From NCBI GenBank assembly GCA_028869385.1, contig JAGWSR010000096.1, forward strand, positions 1 to 64,000: DNA of 64,000 nt, in the 5' to 3' direction. Made by a program: the position numbers and the translations under genes. The notes beneath the pieces were generated by a model. It did not search any database. It saw only the letters and a program-made list of their open reading frames with translations, and was not told where the DNA came from. Positions 53,630 through 61,721 of the stretch are shown piece after piece. Source of the DNA: a bacterium (lineage in GTDB: Bacteria; Vulcanimicrobiota; Vulcanimicrobiia; Vulcanimicrobiales; Vulcanimicrobiaceae). Numbering within the stretch: the stretch's first letter is position 1; the number at the start of each line of letters is the position of its first letter.

Positions 53630-55072
53630 ATGACCGCAACCCAGTCCGCAAGCACCTACGACGACATCAACCCGGCAACGGGCGAGGTGATCGCGCAGGT
53701 TCCCGAGTCCACGCACGACGATCTCGATCGTGCCGTTCGCGCGGCGCGCACCGCCTTCGACGGCGGCAAGTGGTCGCAGATGGCGGCCTCGCGACGCGCC
53801 AAGATCGTCAACAAGATGGCGCAGTTGATCGCCGAGCGCGCGAACGACCTCATGCTGATGGAGGTGCGCGACAACGGCAAGGCCATCTCCACCGCCAAGG
53901 GTGAGATGGGCGCGATCGTGGACTGCTTCGAGTTTTACGCGGGCGCCGCGACCAAGAATTACGGCGAGACGATGCCCCCGCCGCTGCCGACCTACCTCGC
54001 CAACACCGTGCGCGAGCCGGTCGGCGTGGTCGGCGCGATCATTCCGTGGAACTTTCCGCTCTTGCTCGCATCGTGGAAGGTGGCCCCGGCGCTCGCCGCC
54101 GGCTGCACCGTGGTATTGAAGCCCGCGCCCTCGACGCCGCTCACCGCGCTCGAACTCGGCAAGATCGCGCTCGAGGCCGGCGTTCCCGAAGGGGTGCTCA
54201 ACGTCGTGACCGGCTCGGGTCGCGACCTCGGACAGTGGCTCGTGGAGCACCCGCTCGTGGATAAGATCGCGTTCACCGGTTCGACCGCGACCGGGAAACT
54301 CGTCGCCAAAACCGCCGCCGAGACGATCAAACGCGTGACGCTCGAGCTCGGGGGCAAATCGCCCTCGATCGTGTTCGACGACGCCAACCTCGACGCGGCG
54401 GTCGCCGCCGCGATCTACGGCATCTACTACAACGCGGGACAGGCCTGCGAGGCGCGCTCGCGCGTGCTCGTGCAGAAGAGCATCTACGACCGCTTCGTGG
54501 CATCGTTCGTCGAGCGCGCGCGCAACGTGCGCGTGGGCGATCCCGAGGATCCGCAGACGCAGGTCGGCGCGATCACCCTGCCCGAGCAGTTCGAGAAGAT
54601 TCGCAGCTACTGTGAGATCGGCGCGAGCGAGGGCGCGCGCGTGCTGCTCGGCGGCGAGCGGGCGAAGCTCGACGGCCGCAACGCCGGCGGCATGTTCTGG
54701 AGCGTCACCGCCTATGAAGCCGCGCCCGATGCCCGCATCGCGCGCGAAGAGATCTTCGGTCCGGTCGTGACCTTCGTGCCGTTCGCCGATGAAGCCGAGG
54801 CGATCGCGCTCGCGAACGCGAGCGAGTACGGGCTCTCGGCAAGCGTGTGGTCGGAGAACATCGGTCGAGCCAATCGCGTCGCTCGTGCGCTGCGCAGCGG
54901 CACCGTCGCGATCAACACGCCCTACGCGGTCTTTCCGGGCGTGCCGTTCGGGGGATACAAACAATCGGGGTACGGTCGCGAACTCGGCATGGAGACGATG
55001 AAGCTCTACTCCGAGACCAAGAGCGTGCTCACGTTCATCGGGGAGAAACCGATGAACCCGTTCGGCGTCTGA
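53630..55072 (+). CDS. NAD(P)-dependent aldehyde dehydrogenase
   Basis: 480 residues. The general base Glu lies in LELGGKSPSIVFDD and the nucleophile Cys in YNAGQACEARSR; IPWNFPLLLASWKVAPALAA is the cofactor-binding segment. Closest in wording to betaine- or aromatic-aldehyde dehydrogenases. In this operon it may oxidise a semialdehyde made after ring cleavage (inference). Follows the thiolase after 16 bases. Confidence 0.92.
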   Translation: MTATQSASTYDDINPATGEVIAQVPESTHDDLDRAVRAARTAFDGGKWSQMAASRRAKIVNKMAQLIAERANDLMLMEVRDNGKAISTAKGEMGAIVDCFEFYAGAATKNYGETMPPPLPTYLANTVREPVGVVGAIIPWNFPLLLASWKVAPALAAGCTVVLKPAPSTPLTALELGKIALEAGVPEGVLNVVTGSGRDLGQWLVEHPLVDKIAFTGSTATGKLVAKTAAETIKRVTLELGGKSPSIVFDDANLDAAVAAAIYGIYYNAGQACEARSRVLVQKSIYDRFVASFVERARNVRVGDPEDPQTQVGAITLPEQFEKIRSYCEIGASEGARVLLGGERAKLDGRNAGGMFWSVTAYEAAPDARIAREEIFGPVVTFVPFADEAEAIALANASEYGLSASVWSENIGRANRVARALRSGTVAINTPYAVFPGVPFGGYKQSGYGRELGMETMKLYSETKSVLTFIGEKPMNPFGV

Positions 55073-55076
55073 TCGC

Positions 55077-55082
55077 GAGGAG
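55077..55082 (+). promoter_or_regulatory. Shine-Dalgarno that decides a non-ATG start
   Basis: GAGGAG lies five bases after the aldehyde dehydrogenase stop and eight bases before ATC at 55091. The coding-like frame that follows has no ATG, GTG or TTG until 55178. Confidence 0.4.
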
Positions 55083-55090
55083 TCGGCACC

Positions 55091-55414
55091 ATCGAACCGC
55101 TGAAGATCGGCAGTTACTACGACACCACCTACGGGACGCTCTGGAAGGACGGTACGTACTTCCCTCGCGGCACGCGGGTGATGATCGTGGGCGTGCATCT
55201 CGATCAGGGATTCTGCGTGCGCTTTCCCGCCGACGTCGAGGGCGAGCCGCTCGAGACGTGGGAGGAGTGGAGCGAGTCGGCCTTCCTCGCGCCGGAAGGG
55301 TCGGTGACACCGCCGGTGCGCCCGCTCTCGCGCGCGGTGTTGAACGAAGCGCGCGACGTGCTCTCCGACGCGGAAGACGGCTGTCACCTGCACTTACACG
55401 AAGACGAAGAGTAG
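55091..55414 (+). CDS. Hypothetical protein after the aldehyde dehydrogenase
   Basis: 107 residues if read from ATC at 55091. The segment IGSYYDTTYGTLWKDGTYFP before the first conventional start (GTG 55178) looks like normal protein, so a 78-residue version from 55178 would truncate it. The C-terminus is acidic with HLHLHEDEE. No family is recognised. It closes the dehydrogenase-thiolase-aldehyde dehydrogenase run and is followed by a terminator. Confidence 0.5.
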   Translation: MEPLKIGSYYDTTYGTLWKDGTYFPRGTRVMIVGVHLDQGFCVRFPADVEGEPLETWEEWSESAFLAPEGSVTPPVRPLSRAVLNEARDVLSDAEDGCHLHLHEDEE

Positions 55415-55455
55415 GGGGTTAATGCCGGAATAATCTCCGGCTGGTAGACTCTGAT

Positions 55456-55487
55456 GCAGCACGCGGATTCCGCGTGCTGCTTTGTTT
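55456..55487 (+). terminator. Rho-independent terminator before the TonB receptor gene
   Basis: GCAGCACGCGGA (55456-55467) pairs with TCCGCGTGCTGC (55469-55480), followed by TTTGTTT. It ends the upstream operon 42 bases after its last stop and lies 20 bases before the receptor start, so it could also attenuate receptor expression. Confidence 0.85.
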
Positions 55488-55507
55488 CCAACTCTTTGGA
55501 GGACCTC

Positions 55508-58183
55508 GTGTTTTTTCGTAACCTCCTGGTCGCCGCGGCGCTGATCGCCGTTGGGCTGCCGATCGCCGCTCGTTCGGACGAGGCGATCGCGAAGCTCACC
55601 GGAACGGTCCGCACGACGAGCGGCGCACCGGTTGCGGGCGCCGACGTCACGGTGTCCGGCATCGCTCTCAAGCACACCGTCTCCGACGCCTCGGGCGCGT
55701 TCGCGGTGGCGCTTCCGCCCGGTCTGTATCGCCTGACCGTCGTTCGCGGCGGCTATCTGCCCGCGCAACTCGACTCGCTCGCGCTCTTCTCGGGCGAGAC
55801 GCAGAACGTCGACGTCGTGCTGCAGAGCGCCGACTTGAGCTCGCTGCGCACCATCGCGCACGTGACCGTCGGTCGCGCGAGCGCGATCAACACCGGAGCG
55901 GCATCCATCTCGGTGCTGCCGCGTGAAGAGATCACCAATCTCGCCGCGCCGCAGATCAACGACGTGATCCAGCGCATCCCCGGCGCCTCGCTCGAAAAGG
56001 GCAGCTCGTCGCCGAACACCTCGATCTCGCTCGGCGGTTCGCAGCCGTACGAGACGCAGGTGCTGATCGACGGTCATCCGCTCTCGGCGGGCCGCTACGG
56101 CGTGTGGTTCTCGCAGTTCTTCAACTCGTATCTGCTCGGCGGCATCGAGACGCAGATCGGCCCCGGTAACACGACCGCACTCGCGGGCACGGCCGTCGGC
56201 GGCACCGCGAACCTCACGACGCCGAACTTCACGTCGAAGCGTGAGTTCTCGTTCATCACCGGCATCGACAATTTCGGTTCGCAGTACTCGGCGCTCTTGA
56301 CGAGCGGCCGCGCGGGACGTCTCTCGTACGTGCTCGGCGGCGCGTACGGCAGCGAGAACGGACTCTACCACGGTCGTCAGGGCTGCGTGCTCAATCCCGC
56401 CACGAAAAATACGTGGCAGACGGGCGCGCCGACCGGGATCATCCAGTTTTGCGGCGATCTCGGCAGCGCGTTCTTCTCCAAGGGTGAGATCGTCAAAGCG
56501 CGTTACGACTTCTCGCCCGTGACTTCGTTCGAAGTCGGCTTCATCGGCTCGCAAGCCGGCTATCTTCCGCAGGCGACGAGCTACGGCGTCTATGCGGGTC
56601 TCGTGAAGATCGTCAACTGTCTTCCGGGCGGCATCGAATGCACCGCGCCGAGCGGACAGCAGTACGTCGGCAAGACGATCGACGGCTATTTCTTCTATCC
56701 GGGGTCGAACGTCTACAACAATCAGCCGCTCTTCACGGCGCAGCTACGCACCGCGATCGGCAACAACACGCTGCTCCTACGTCCTTATGCGGGCAATATC
56801 GCGCGCATCATCGACGGATCGGGCGAGGCGAATTACGCGAACTATTGGTATCCGTCGTCGCAGCCGAGCTCGGCCTGTTCGGGCATCGTCGGCACGACGG
56901 TCGTCTCGGGAAATCAGTCGCTGACCGCGTGTAACAACAAGCCGTTCAGCCTGCTCGAGTCGGACAAGCTCCGCGGCAACACGCTCGAGTTTCTGCATCC
57001 GTTCGGTGCGAATCTCGTGACGTTCACGTACGACTTCCACACCGATGAGACGTTCGCGTACTACAACTCGCCGGCGAACGTCGCCACGCCCGATACGCTG
57101 GCGCACTTCAACCAGCTCTCGCTCACCGGATCGTTCGCGCTTAACCCGATGCTCGACCTCAAGGTCGGCTTGTACGACAGTCTCTGGGCGCTCTCGGGCT
57201 CGCAGACCGGCACCGTCAGCGGTTCGGGCGGCGGTAAGCCGACCGTCACGACCGTCGGTCTCACGCGCACCGTCGGTCGCTTCGATCCGCACGTCGCGCT
57301 CACGTTCTCGCCCAAAGGCGGGCTCTCGTACCGCGCGGCTTACGGCACCTCGACGACCTTCCCGTACGCGTCGCTCGTGAGCGGCACGTCGTTCGTCAAC
57401 CAAGCATCGGGAACCGGCGGCACGGTTAACACGCTCGTGCAGAAGAACCCGGGCCTCGCGCCGGAGCGCGCGTACGAACTCGACCTCGGCGTTGACAAGC
57501 GCTTCGGCCGCAACACGATCGTGAGCTTCGACTACTTCAACAGTCAGATTCACGACGTCTTCGAGATCCTCACCTCGCCGGTCGTGAATCCGAACTACTC
57601 GCTCGTGCAGCAGCCGCTCAACGCGGCGAAGCTGGATTCGCAGTTCGCGATGCTCACGATTCGCAACCAGCCGGAGACGGGCTTCGGCTATTACGCGACC
57701 GCGACGCTCGCGCGTTCGGTCGTCGACGGGATCCCGCTCTCGTTCTACCCGAGCAAGGGCTACGGCATTCCGGCCAACGGCGTGCAGCAATGCAGCGACG
57801 GCGGAACCGACGCGTGCATTCCGTACTTCAAGGCGTACGCGCGCGTCGAGTACACGACGAAGGCGAAGGACTACTTCGGCCTCGGTATGGATCTGGAAGG
57901 CAAGAACAACACCTACTTCCAGCCGCCGTTCGCGCTCTTCGACTTCACGGTGCGTCACCCGCTGAATAAGACGCTGACCGCACAGATCTCCGTGCAGAAT
58001 CTGCTCAACACGAACGTCTTCGCGGGCCTCGTGCAGCCGAACTCGGGCGTGGCGATCTCGGGTGAGAACAGCGCCGGTCAACTCGGTGCATACGGTGGGT
58101 CGGGGCTGCAGTACCCGCTCGTGCCGGCGACGCCGCGCACGGTGCGCTTCCAACTGCAGTACGCGCTCGGCAAGCAGCCGTAA
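55508..58183 (+). CDS. TonB-dependent receptor with N-terminal carboxypeptidase-regulatory-like domain
   Basis: 891 residues. Signal segment FFRNLLVAAALIAVGLPIAA, then a CarboxypepD-reg/SusC-like Ig domain (KLTGTVRTTSGAPVAGADVT) at ~25-105, a plug domain (LPREEITNLAAPQINDVIQR, GSQPYETQVLIDGHPL) and a long beta-barrel ending in a strand with terminal aromatic/basic residues (VRFQLQYALGKQP). Takes up a large substrate across the outer membrane using TonB energy. GTG at 55508 is chosen because GGAGG lies six bases upstream. Placement between catabolic operons suggests an aromatic or glycan substrate (weak inference). Confidence 0.9.
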   Translation: MFFRNLLVAAALIAVGLPIAARSDEAIAKLTGTVRTTSGAPVAGADVTVSGIALKHTVSDASGAFAVALPPGLYRLTVVRGGYLPAQLDSLALFSGETQNVDVVLQSADLSSLRTIAHVTVGRASAINTGAASISVLPREEITNLAAPQINDVIQRIPGASLEKGSSSPNTSISLGGSQPYETQVLIDGHPLSAGRYGVWFSQFFNSYLLGGIETQIGPGNTTALAGTAVGGTANLTTPNFTSKREFSFITGIDNFGSQYSALLTSGRAGRLSYVLGGAYGSENGLYHGRQGCVLNPATKNTWQTGAPTGIIQFCGDLGSAFFSKGEIVKARYDFSPVTSFEVGFIGSQAGYLPQATSYGVYAGLVKIVNCLPGGIECTAPSGQQYVGKTIDGYFFYPGSNVYNNQPLFTAQLRTAIGNNTLLLRPYAGNIARIIDGSGEANYANYWYPSSQPSSACSGIVGTTVVSGNQSLTACNNKPFSLLESDKLRGNTLEFLHPFGANLVTFTYDFHTDETFAYYNSPANVATPDTLAHFNQLSLTGSFALNPMLDLKVGLYDSLWALSGSQTGTVSGSGGGKPTVTTVGLTRTVGRFDPHVALTFSPKGGLSYRAAYGTSTTFPYASLVSGTSFVNQASGTGGTVNTLVQKNPGLAPERAYELDLGVDKRFGRNTIVSFDYFNSQIHDVFEILTSPVVNPNYSLVQQPLNAAKLDSQFAMLTIRNQPETGFGYYATATLARSVVDGIPLSFYPSKGYGIPANGVQQCSDGGTDACIPYFKAYARVEYTTKAKDYFGLGMDLEGKNNTYFQPPFALFDFTVRHPLNKTLTAQISVQNLLNTNVFAGLVQPNSGVAISGENSAGQLGAYGGSGLQYPLVPATPRTVRFQLQYALGKQP

Positions 58184-58205
58184 CGCTCGCATCGCGTAAC
58201 GCACA

Positions 58206-58241
58206 GCGACGGCGCTCCGCAAGGAGCGCCGTCGCGTTTTA
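58206..58241 (+). terminator. Rho-independent terminator of the TonB receptor gene
   Basis: GCGACGGCGCTCC (58206-58218) and GGAGCGCCGTCGC (58223-58235) form a perfect 13-pair stem with a GCAA tetraloop, followed by GTTTTA. Confidence 0.92.
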
Positions 58242-58263
58242 TTCGGTTACGTGCGGGGTGGGC

Positions 58264-58671
58264 TTAGAAAGCGAAGAGGATACCGCTCTGCCACTGATCG
58301 CCGCAATAGTATTTCGTGATCGGCAATGCCGGCGCCGGCGGTGCATAGACCGTGGTGAAGCAGTAGAATCCGCCGCCGGTGATCGGATTGAACGTGGTCT
58401 TTCCGGTCGCGTCGGTATTCTGCGTTGCGAGGGTCGTGCCGGCCGTGCCGTTGTTGTCGGTCGAGAGTGTGACCGGCTGATTCGGCAGCGGTGAACCCGC
58501 GACGGTGACCGAGACCGGAGCCGCGGTGATCGCGGGGTTCGGGGTCGCGGTCGCGCCGACGGTCGGCGCCGGCGTTCCGTAGATATTGTTGATATTCGCG
58601 CCGCTGTTACATGCAGCGAGGGCGCACGCGCTCGCCGCGATGAACGCGAGGGAGAGAATCCGTTTGGGCAT
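58264..58671 (-). CDS. Hypothetical lipoprotein
   Basis: 135 residues with a lipobox (ALAAC, Cys at residue 21) after a signal peptide. The mature part has a Pro/Thr/Ala-rich stretch followed by a likely Ig-like/bacterial-invasin-type domain (VSVTVAGSPLPNQPVTLSTD, GTTLATQNTDATGKTTFNP). Two further cysteines near the C-terminus (FYCFTT, KYYCGD) may pair. Function unknown; likely outer-membrane anchored. Confidence 0.7.
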   Translation of the reverse strand: MPKRILSLAFIAASACALAACNSGANINNIYGTPAPTVGATATPNPAITAAPVSVTVAGSPLPNQPVTLSTDNNGTAGTTLATQNTDATGKTTFNPITGGGFYCFTTVYAPPAPALPITKYYCGDQWQSGILFAF

Positions 58672-58690
58672 GGCGCCGGGGCTTCGACGC

Positions 58691-59542
58691 CTACCCCGGA
58701 GCCGCCTGGCCTACGGCTCCCCAGAAAAATCTCAGCGATTTCGCGTCGATCGCGGCGTAGTATTCGCGAAAGAGTGCCGCGGCCGTGGTGCCGGGCCAGT
58801 GCGCGGGCAGGAGGGTGCTGGGAAGGCCCGGATCCACGTAGGTGAACTTGCGGTAGTCGTGCACGAGCCACAGGCGCTCGACGAAGGCCTCTTCGGGCGT
58901 GAGGTCCTGGCGCTCGCGCTCGCGGACCAACCGCGACTCGTAGGCGTGGATGAAGTCGCGGTAGGCGTTGGAGATGGCCTCGAGGTCCCAGCATTTGCGC
59001 AGGAGCTCGCGGTCGCTCTCCGGGCCGCGATGGTCGGCTTCGAAGAGGTCGATGTTCTCGTGGACGCCAGCCGCGCGGGCCGCTTCTTCGACCTCCGCCA
59101 GCGCGTCACGCGGCGAGAGCCAGGTGGAGGCCGAGAGCGGCGCCCAGCCGAGCACGGCGAGCTCCTTGCGCAGGCGGTCGCGCCCTTCGCGCTGGTTCTC
59201 GGCGACCGCATAGGTGAGCATGCGCCAGCGGCCGTCCCACTCGACGACCGGGCCGTAGATGCGAGGGTTCAACTCCTCGATGCGCCGCAGCCCGCGCTCG
59301 GTCACGCGGTAAAAGGCGCGGTTGCCCAGCTTGTGAGCTTGCAGCCACCCTTGGCGCGACATGCGCGAGACCGCCTGGCGCACCGCGGCCTCGGAGAGCC
59401 CGAAGGTCGCCATCAGGCGCACGAGGCTCGAGATGGCGAGCGCCCCGTCGGCGACGTGGCGCGCGACGACGTCCCCGTAGAGGGTGAAGATGAAGGAGTT
59501 GGGCCGCGTGATCGGCCGATGGTTCAGGCTCTTAATTGACAC
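58691..59542 (-). CDS. PaaX-family transcriptional repressor
   Basis: 283 residues. An N-terminal winged helix (LSEAAVRQAVSRMSRQGWLQ) and the PaaX central and C-terminal domains (GRWRMLTYAVAENQREGRDR, LLPAHWPGTTAAALFREYY) are clear. PaaX repressors respond to aromatic-CoA thioesters such as phenylacetyl-CoA. Divergent from the di-iron oxygenase gene, which it most likely controls. GTG start at 59542. Confidence 0.9.
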   Translation of the reverse strand: MSIKSLNHRPITRPNSFIFTLYGDVVARHVADGALAISSLVRLMATFGLSEAAVRQAVSRMSRQGWLQAHKLGNRAFYRVTERGLRRIEELNPRIYGPVVEWDGRWRMLTYAVAENQREGRDRLRKELAVLGWAPLSASTWLSPRDALAEVEEAARAAGVHENIDLFEADHRGPESDRELLRKCWDLEAISNAYRDFIHAYESRLVRERERQDLTPEEAFVERLWLVHDYRKFTYVDPGLPSTLLPAHWPGTTAAALFREYYAAIDAKSLRFFWGAVGQAAPG

Positions 59543-59564
59543 GCTCCCCTACCCGTAGCGTAGT

Positions 59565-59588
59565 ATATCAGTATTCTCACGGATATCA
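59565..59588. promoter_or_regulatory. Direct repeat in the paaX-oxygenase promoter region
   Basis: ATATCA occurs at 59565-59570 and again at 59583-59588, 18 bases apart, in the A/T-rich core of the 95-base gap between paaX and the oxygenase gene. The spacing places both on nearly one helix face. A candidate PaaX or polymerase site; no -35/-10 pair is convincing. Confidence 0.35.
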
Positions 59589-59637
59589 TTAAATCTGTCA
59601 CACGGGACCGCCTCCCGAGGAAGGGTGACGAGCGCAC

Positions 59638-60765
59638 ATGGCACGCATTTCCACCTTCGACGACTGGATCGACCTGCTCAAAGATTGGCAGAGCGACATC
59701 GGGCTCGACCAAGAGCTGATCGAGCGCTTCATGCCGGGCTATACCTTCGAGGCCAAGTACGGCGACCTGCCCACGAACGAAATCTTCTTCGGGGACTTCA
59801 AGGGCGACCGCCGCTGGGAGAAGGTGCGGGAGATTCCCGATCAGCGCATGCGCGACGCCGTCCTCAATATGATCGTGTTCCAAGGCGATACCGAGTTCGC
59901 TTCCAACGAGCAGCAACGCTTTCTCGTCAACAACGCGCCTTCCGAGTACGATTTAGCCGCGCTCGTGCGCATCATGGTTGAGGAGACGCGCCACGGCTAT
60001 CAGATGTGCCATCTGCTTGTGAACCACTTCGGCAGCGAGGGCAAGATCGAAGCGCAGAAGATGCTCGAGCGCCGCGCGTTCGGCAAGAAGAATCGCCTGC
60101 TCAACGCGTTCAACGACGATGTGACGCACTGGCTCGACTTCTTCGCCTACACCAACTTCATGGATCGCGACGGCAAGTTCCAACTCACGATGCTCTCGCA
60201 CTCGAGCTTCGCGCCGCTCGCCCAATCGATGGGACCGATGCTGCGCGAGGAGTCGTTCCACATGGGCACCGGCATCACGGGCCTGCGCCGCATCGCGAAG
60301 GCGGGCGTGATTCCGGTCCAGATGCAGCAGAAGTACTACAACAAGTGGATCTCCGGCTCGCTCGACCTCTTCGGCACCGATCACTCGGGCTCGGCGCAGT
60401 GGGCCTACACGTGGGGCATCAAGGGCCGCGTGGACGAGGATAAGACCGACGAGTCGGTGGACAAGGAACGGCTGAACGAGCGCGCCCGCGAGCAGTTCTT
60501 CAGCGAAGTCGAAGCGACGGTCGCGCGCGTGAACGAAGTGAACGCGAGCGAGACGAAGCTCTACGCACCCGACATGCGCTTCAATCGCCAGATCGGCGCG
60601 TACGCGGGCAAGTACTTCACGACCGACGGTCGCGAACTCACCGCCGAGCAGTGGGAAGCCTACGCTCCGACGGTGCTCCCGACCGCAGCCGACGACAAGA
60701 TTCTCACCGAGTTTTTCAAAAACCCCGACTGGATCGCCCCGAAGGGCAACCTGAGCGCGAACTAG
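59638..60765 (+). CDS. BoxB/PaaA-like di-iron aryl-CoA epoxidase
   Basis: 375 residues, ferritin-like di-iron oxygenase. Iron-ligand motifs: FQGDTE, VEETRHGYQM (ExxH) and REESFHMGTG (ExxH). MDRDGKFQLTML, FGTDHSGSAQ and IKGRVDEDK match, from memory, segments of benzoyl-CoA 2,3-epoxidase BoxB, although BoxB is about 100 residues longer; PaaA is nearer in length. No PaaB, PaaC, PaaD or PaaE/BoxA reductase is adjacent. Likely epoxidises the ring of an aromatic CoA thioester, feeding the hydratase next to it. Confidence 0.8.
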   Translation: MARISTFDDWIDLLKDWQSDIGLDQELIERFMPGYTFEAKYGDLPTNEIFFGDFKGDRRWEKVREIPDQRMRDAVLNMIVFQGDTEFASNEQQRFLVNNAPSEYDLAALVRIMVEETRHGYQMCHLLVNHFGSEGKIEAQKMLERRAFGKKNRLLNAFNDDVTHWLDFFAYTNFMDRDGKFQLTMLSHSSFAPLAQSMGPMLREESFHMGTGITGLRRIAKAGVIPVQMQQKYYNKWISGSLDLFGTDHSGSAQWAYTWGIKGRVDEDKTDESVDKERLNERAREQFFSEVEATVARVNEVNASETKLYAPDMRFNRQIGAYAGKYFTTDGRELTAEQWEAYAPTVLPTAADDKILTEFFKNPDWIAPKGNLSAN

Positions 60766-60790
60766 CGCCGACGAATAAGGAACGACGATT

Positions 60791-61645
60791 ATGAGTGGAA
60801 ACGGAACGACCACGGTACAGACGCCCTTCGGACGCGAGGCGCGCCCCTTCGACGGCAAACGCGTCGTCAACTACTGGAAAGACGGGCACATCGGCTTCAT
60901 CGAGATGAACGATCCGCCCGCCAACACCTACACGCACGAGATGATGCGCCAGCTCGACGAAGCGATTCTCGATGCGCGCTTCGACGGCGACGTGGAAGTG
61001 ATCGTGCTCACCGGCAGCGGCGAGAAGTTCTTCTCGGCCGGCGCGAACATCGCGATGCTGAACTCGGTGACGCCGGAGTTCAAATACATGTTCTGCCTGC
61101 ACGCGAACGAGACGCTGATTCGCCTCGAGCAGACCCCGAAGCTCGTGATCGCGGCGCTCAACGGACACTGCGTCGGCGGCGGCATGGAGATCGCGATGGC
61201 GGCCGACATCCGCATCGCGCGCAAAGACGCGGGCAAGATCGGCCTGCCCGAGGTCGCGTTGGGCGTGCTCCCCGGTACCGGCGGCACGCAGCGCCTCGCG
61301 CGTCTGGTCGGTAAGTCGCGTGCCATCGAACTGATGGTGACGGGCAAGACCTTCAGCTACGAGCAGGCCCTCGACTGGGGCGTCATCAGCGACATCTTCG
61401 AGGGATCGGCCGAGGAGTTCCGCGCGCAGATCATCGACTTCGCGCGTCAATTCTGCACGCCGAACAAGGCGCCGATGGCCGTCGGTCACATCAAGCGCAG
61501 CGTGCAGACCGGTGCGGAACTGCCGCTCCAAGACGCGCTCGCGCTCGAGCGCGAACTGCAGTCGCTGCTCTTCAAGAGCGAAGACGCCAAAGAAGGCATC
61601 GCCGCCTACAACGAAAAGCGCGTCGCCAAATTCAAAAACAAGTAA
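60791..61645 (+). CDS. Enoyl-CoA hydratase/isomerase
   Basis: 284 residues of the crotonase fold. Oxyanion-hole segments FFSAGANIAML and NGHCVGGGMEIAMAADIR are present; IGLPEVALGVLPGTGGTQRL carries one catalytic Glu. The N-terminus is about 20 residues longer than usual. AAGGA precedes the ATG by nine bases. It follows the epoxidase after 25 bases and probably acts as hydratase or oxepin-type isomerase on its product (inference). Confidence 0.9.
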   Translation: MSGNGTTTVQTPFGREARPFDGKRVVNYWKDGHIGFIEMNDPPANTYTHEMMRQLDEAILDARFDGDVEVIVLTGSGEKFFSAGANIAMLNSVTPEFKYMFCLHANETLIRLEQTPKLVIAALNGHCVGGGMEIAMAADIRIARKDAGKIGLPEVALGVLPGTGGTQRLARLVGKSRAIELMVTGKTFSYEQALDWGVISDIFEGSAEEFRAQIIDFARQFCTPNKAPMAVGHIKRSVQTGAELPLQDALALERELQSLLFKSEDAKEGIAAYNEKRVAKFKNK

Positions 61646-61652
61646 CCGACTG

Positions 61653-61677
61653 TGTCACCCTGAGCCTGTCGAAGGGG
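61653..61677. repeat. Dispersed repeat copy, inverted relative to 21252-21321
   Basis: Reverse complement reads CCCCTTCGACAGGCTCAGGG then TGACA, one base different from the first unit at 21252. It directly precedes a terminator hairpin between convergent genes. Confidence 0.75.
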
Positions 61678-61678
61678 C

Positions 61679-61721
61679 GAATGAAAGAAGCCGCTCGTAT
61701 TACGAGCGGCTTCTTTCATTC
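61679..61721. terminator. Bidirectional terminator between convergent genes
   Basis: Arms 61679-61699 and 61701-61721 are perfect complements (21 bases, one central base), with GAAAGAAG/CTTCTTTC ends giving T-rich or A-rich outer stems on both strands. It lies 33 bases after the hydratase stop and contains the aminotransferase stop codon at 61716-61718. Confidence 0.88.

Noticed and set aside
50828-61645. A complete benzoate (box) or phenylacetate (paa) pathway
   Set aside because: No aryl-CoA ligase, reductase, PaaB/C/D or BoxC-sized protein is present; only part of a pathway can be supported.
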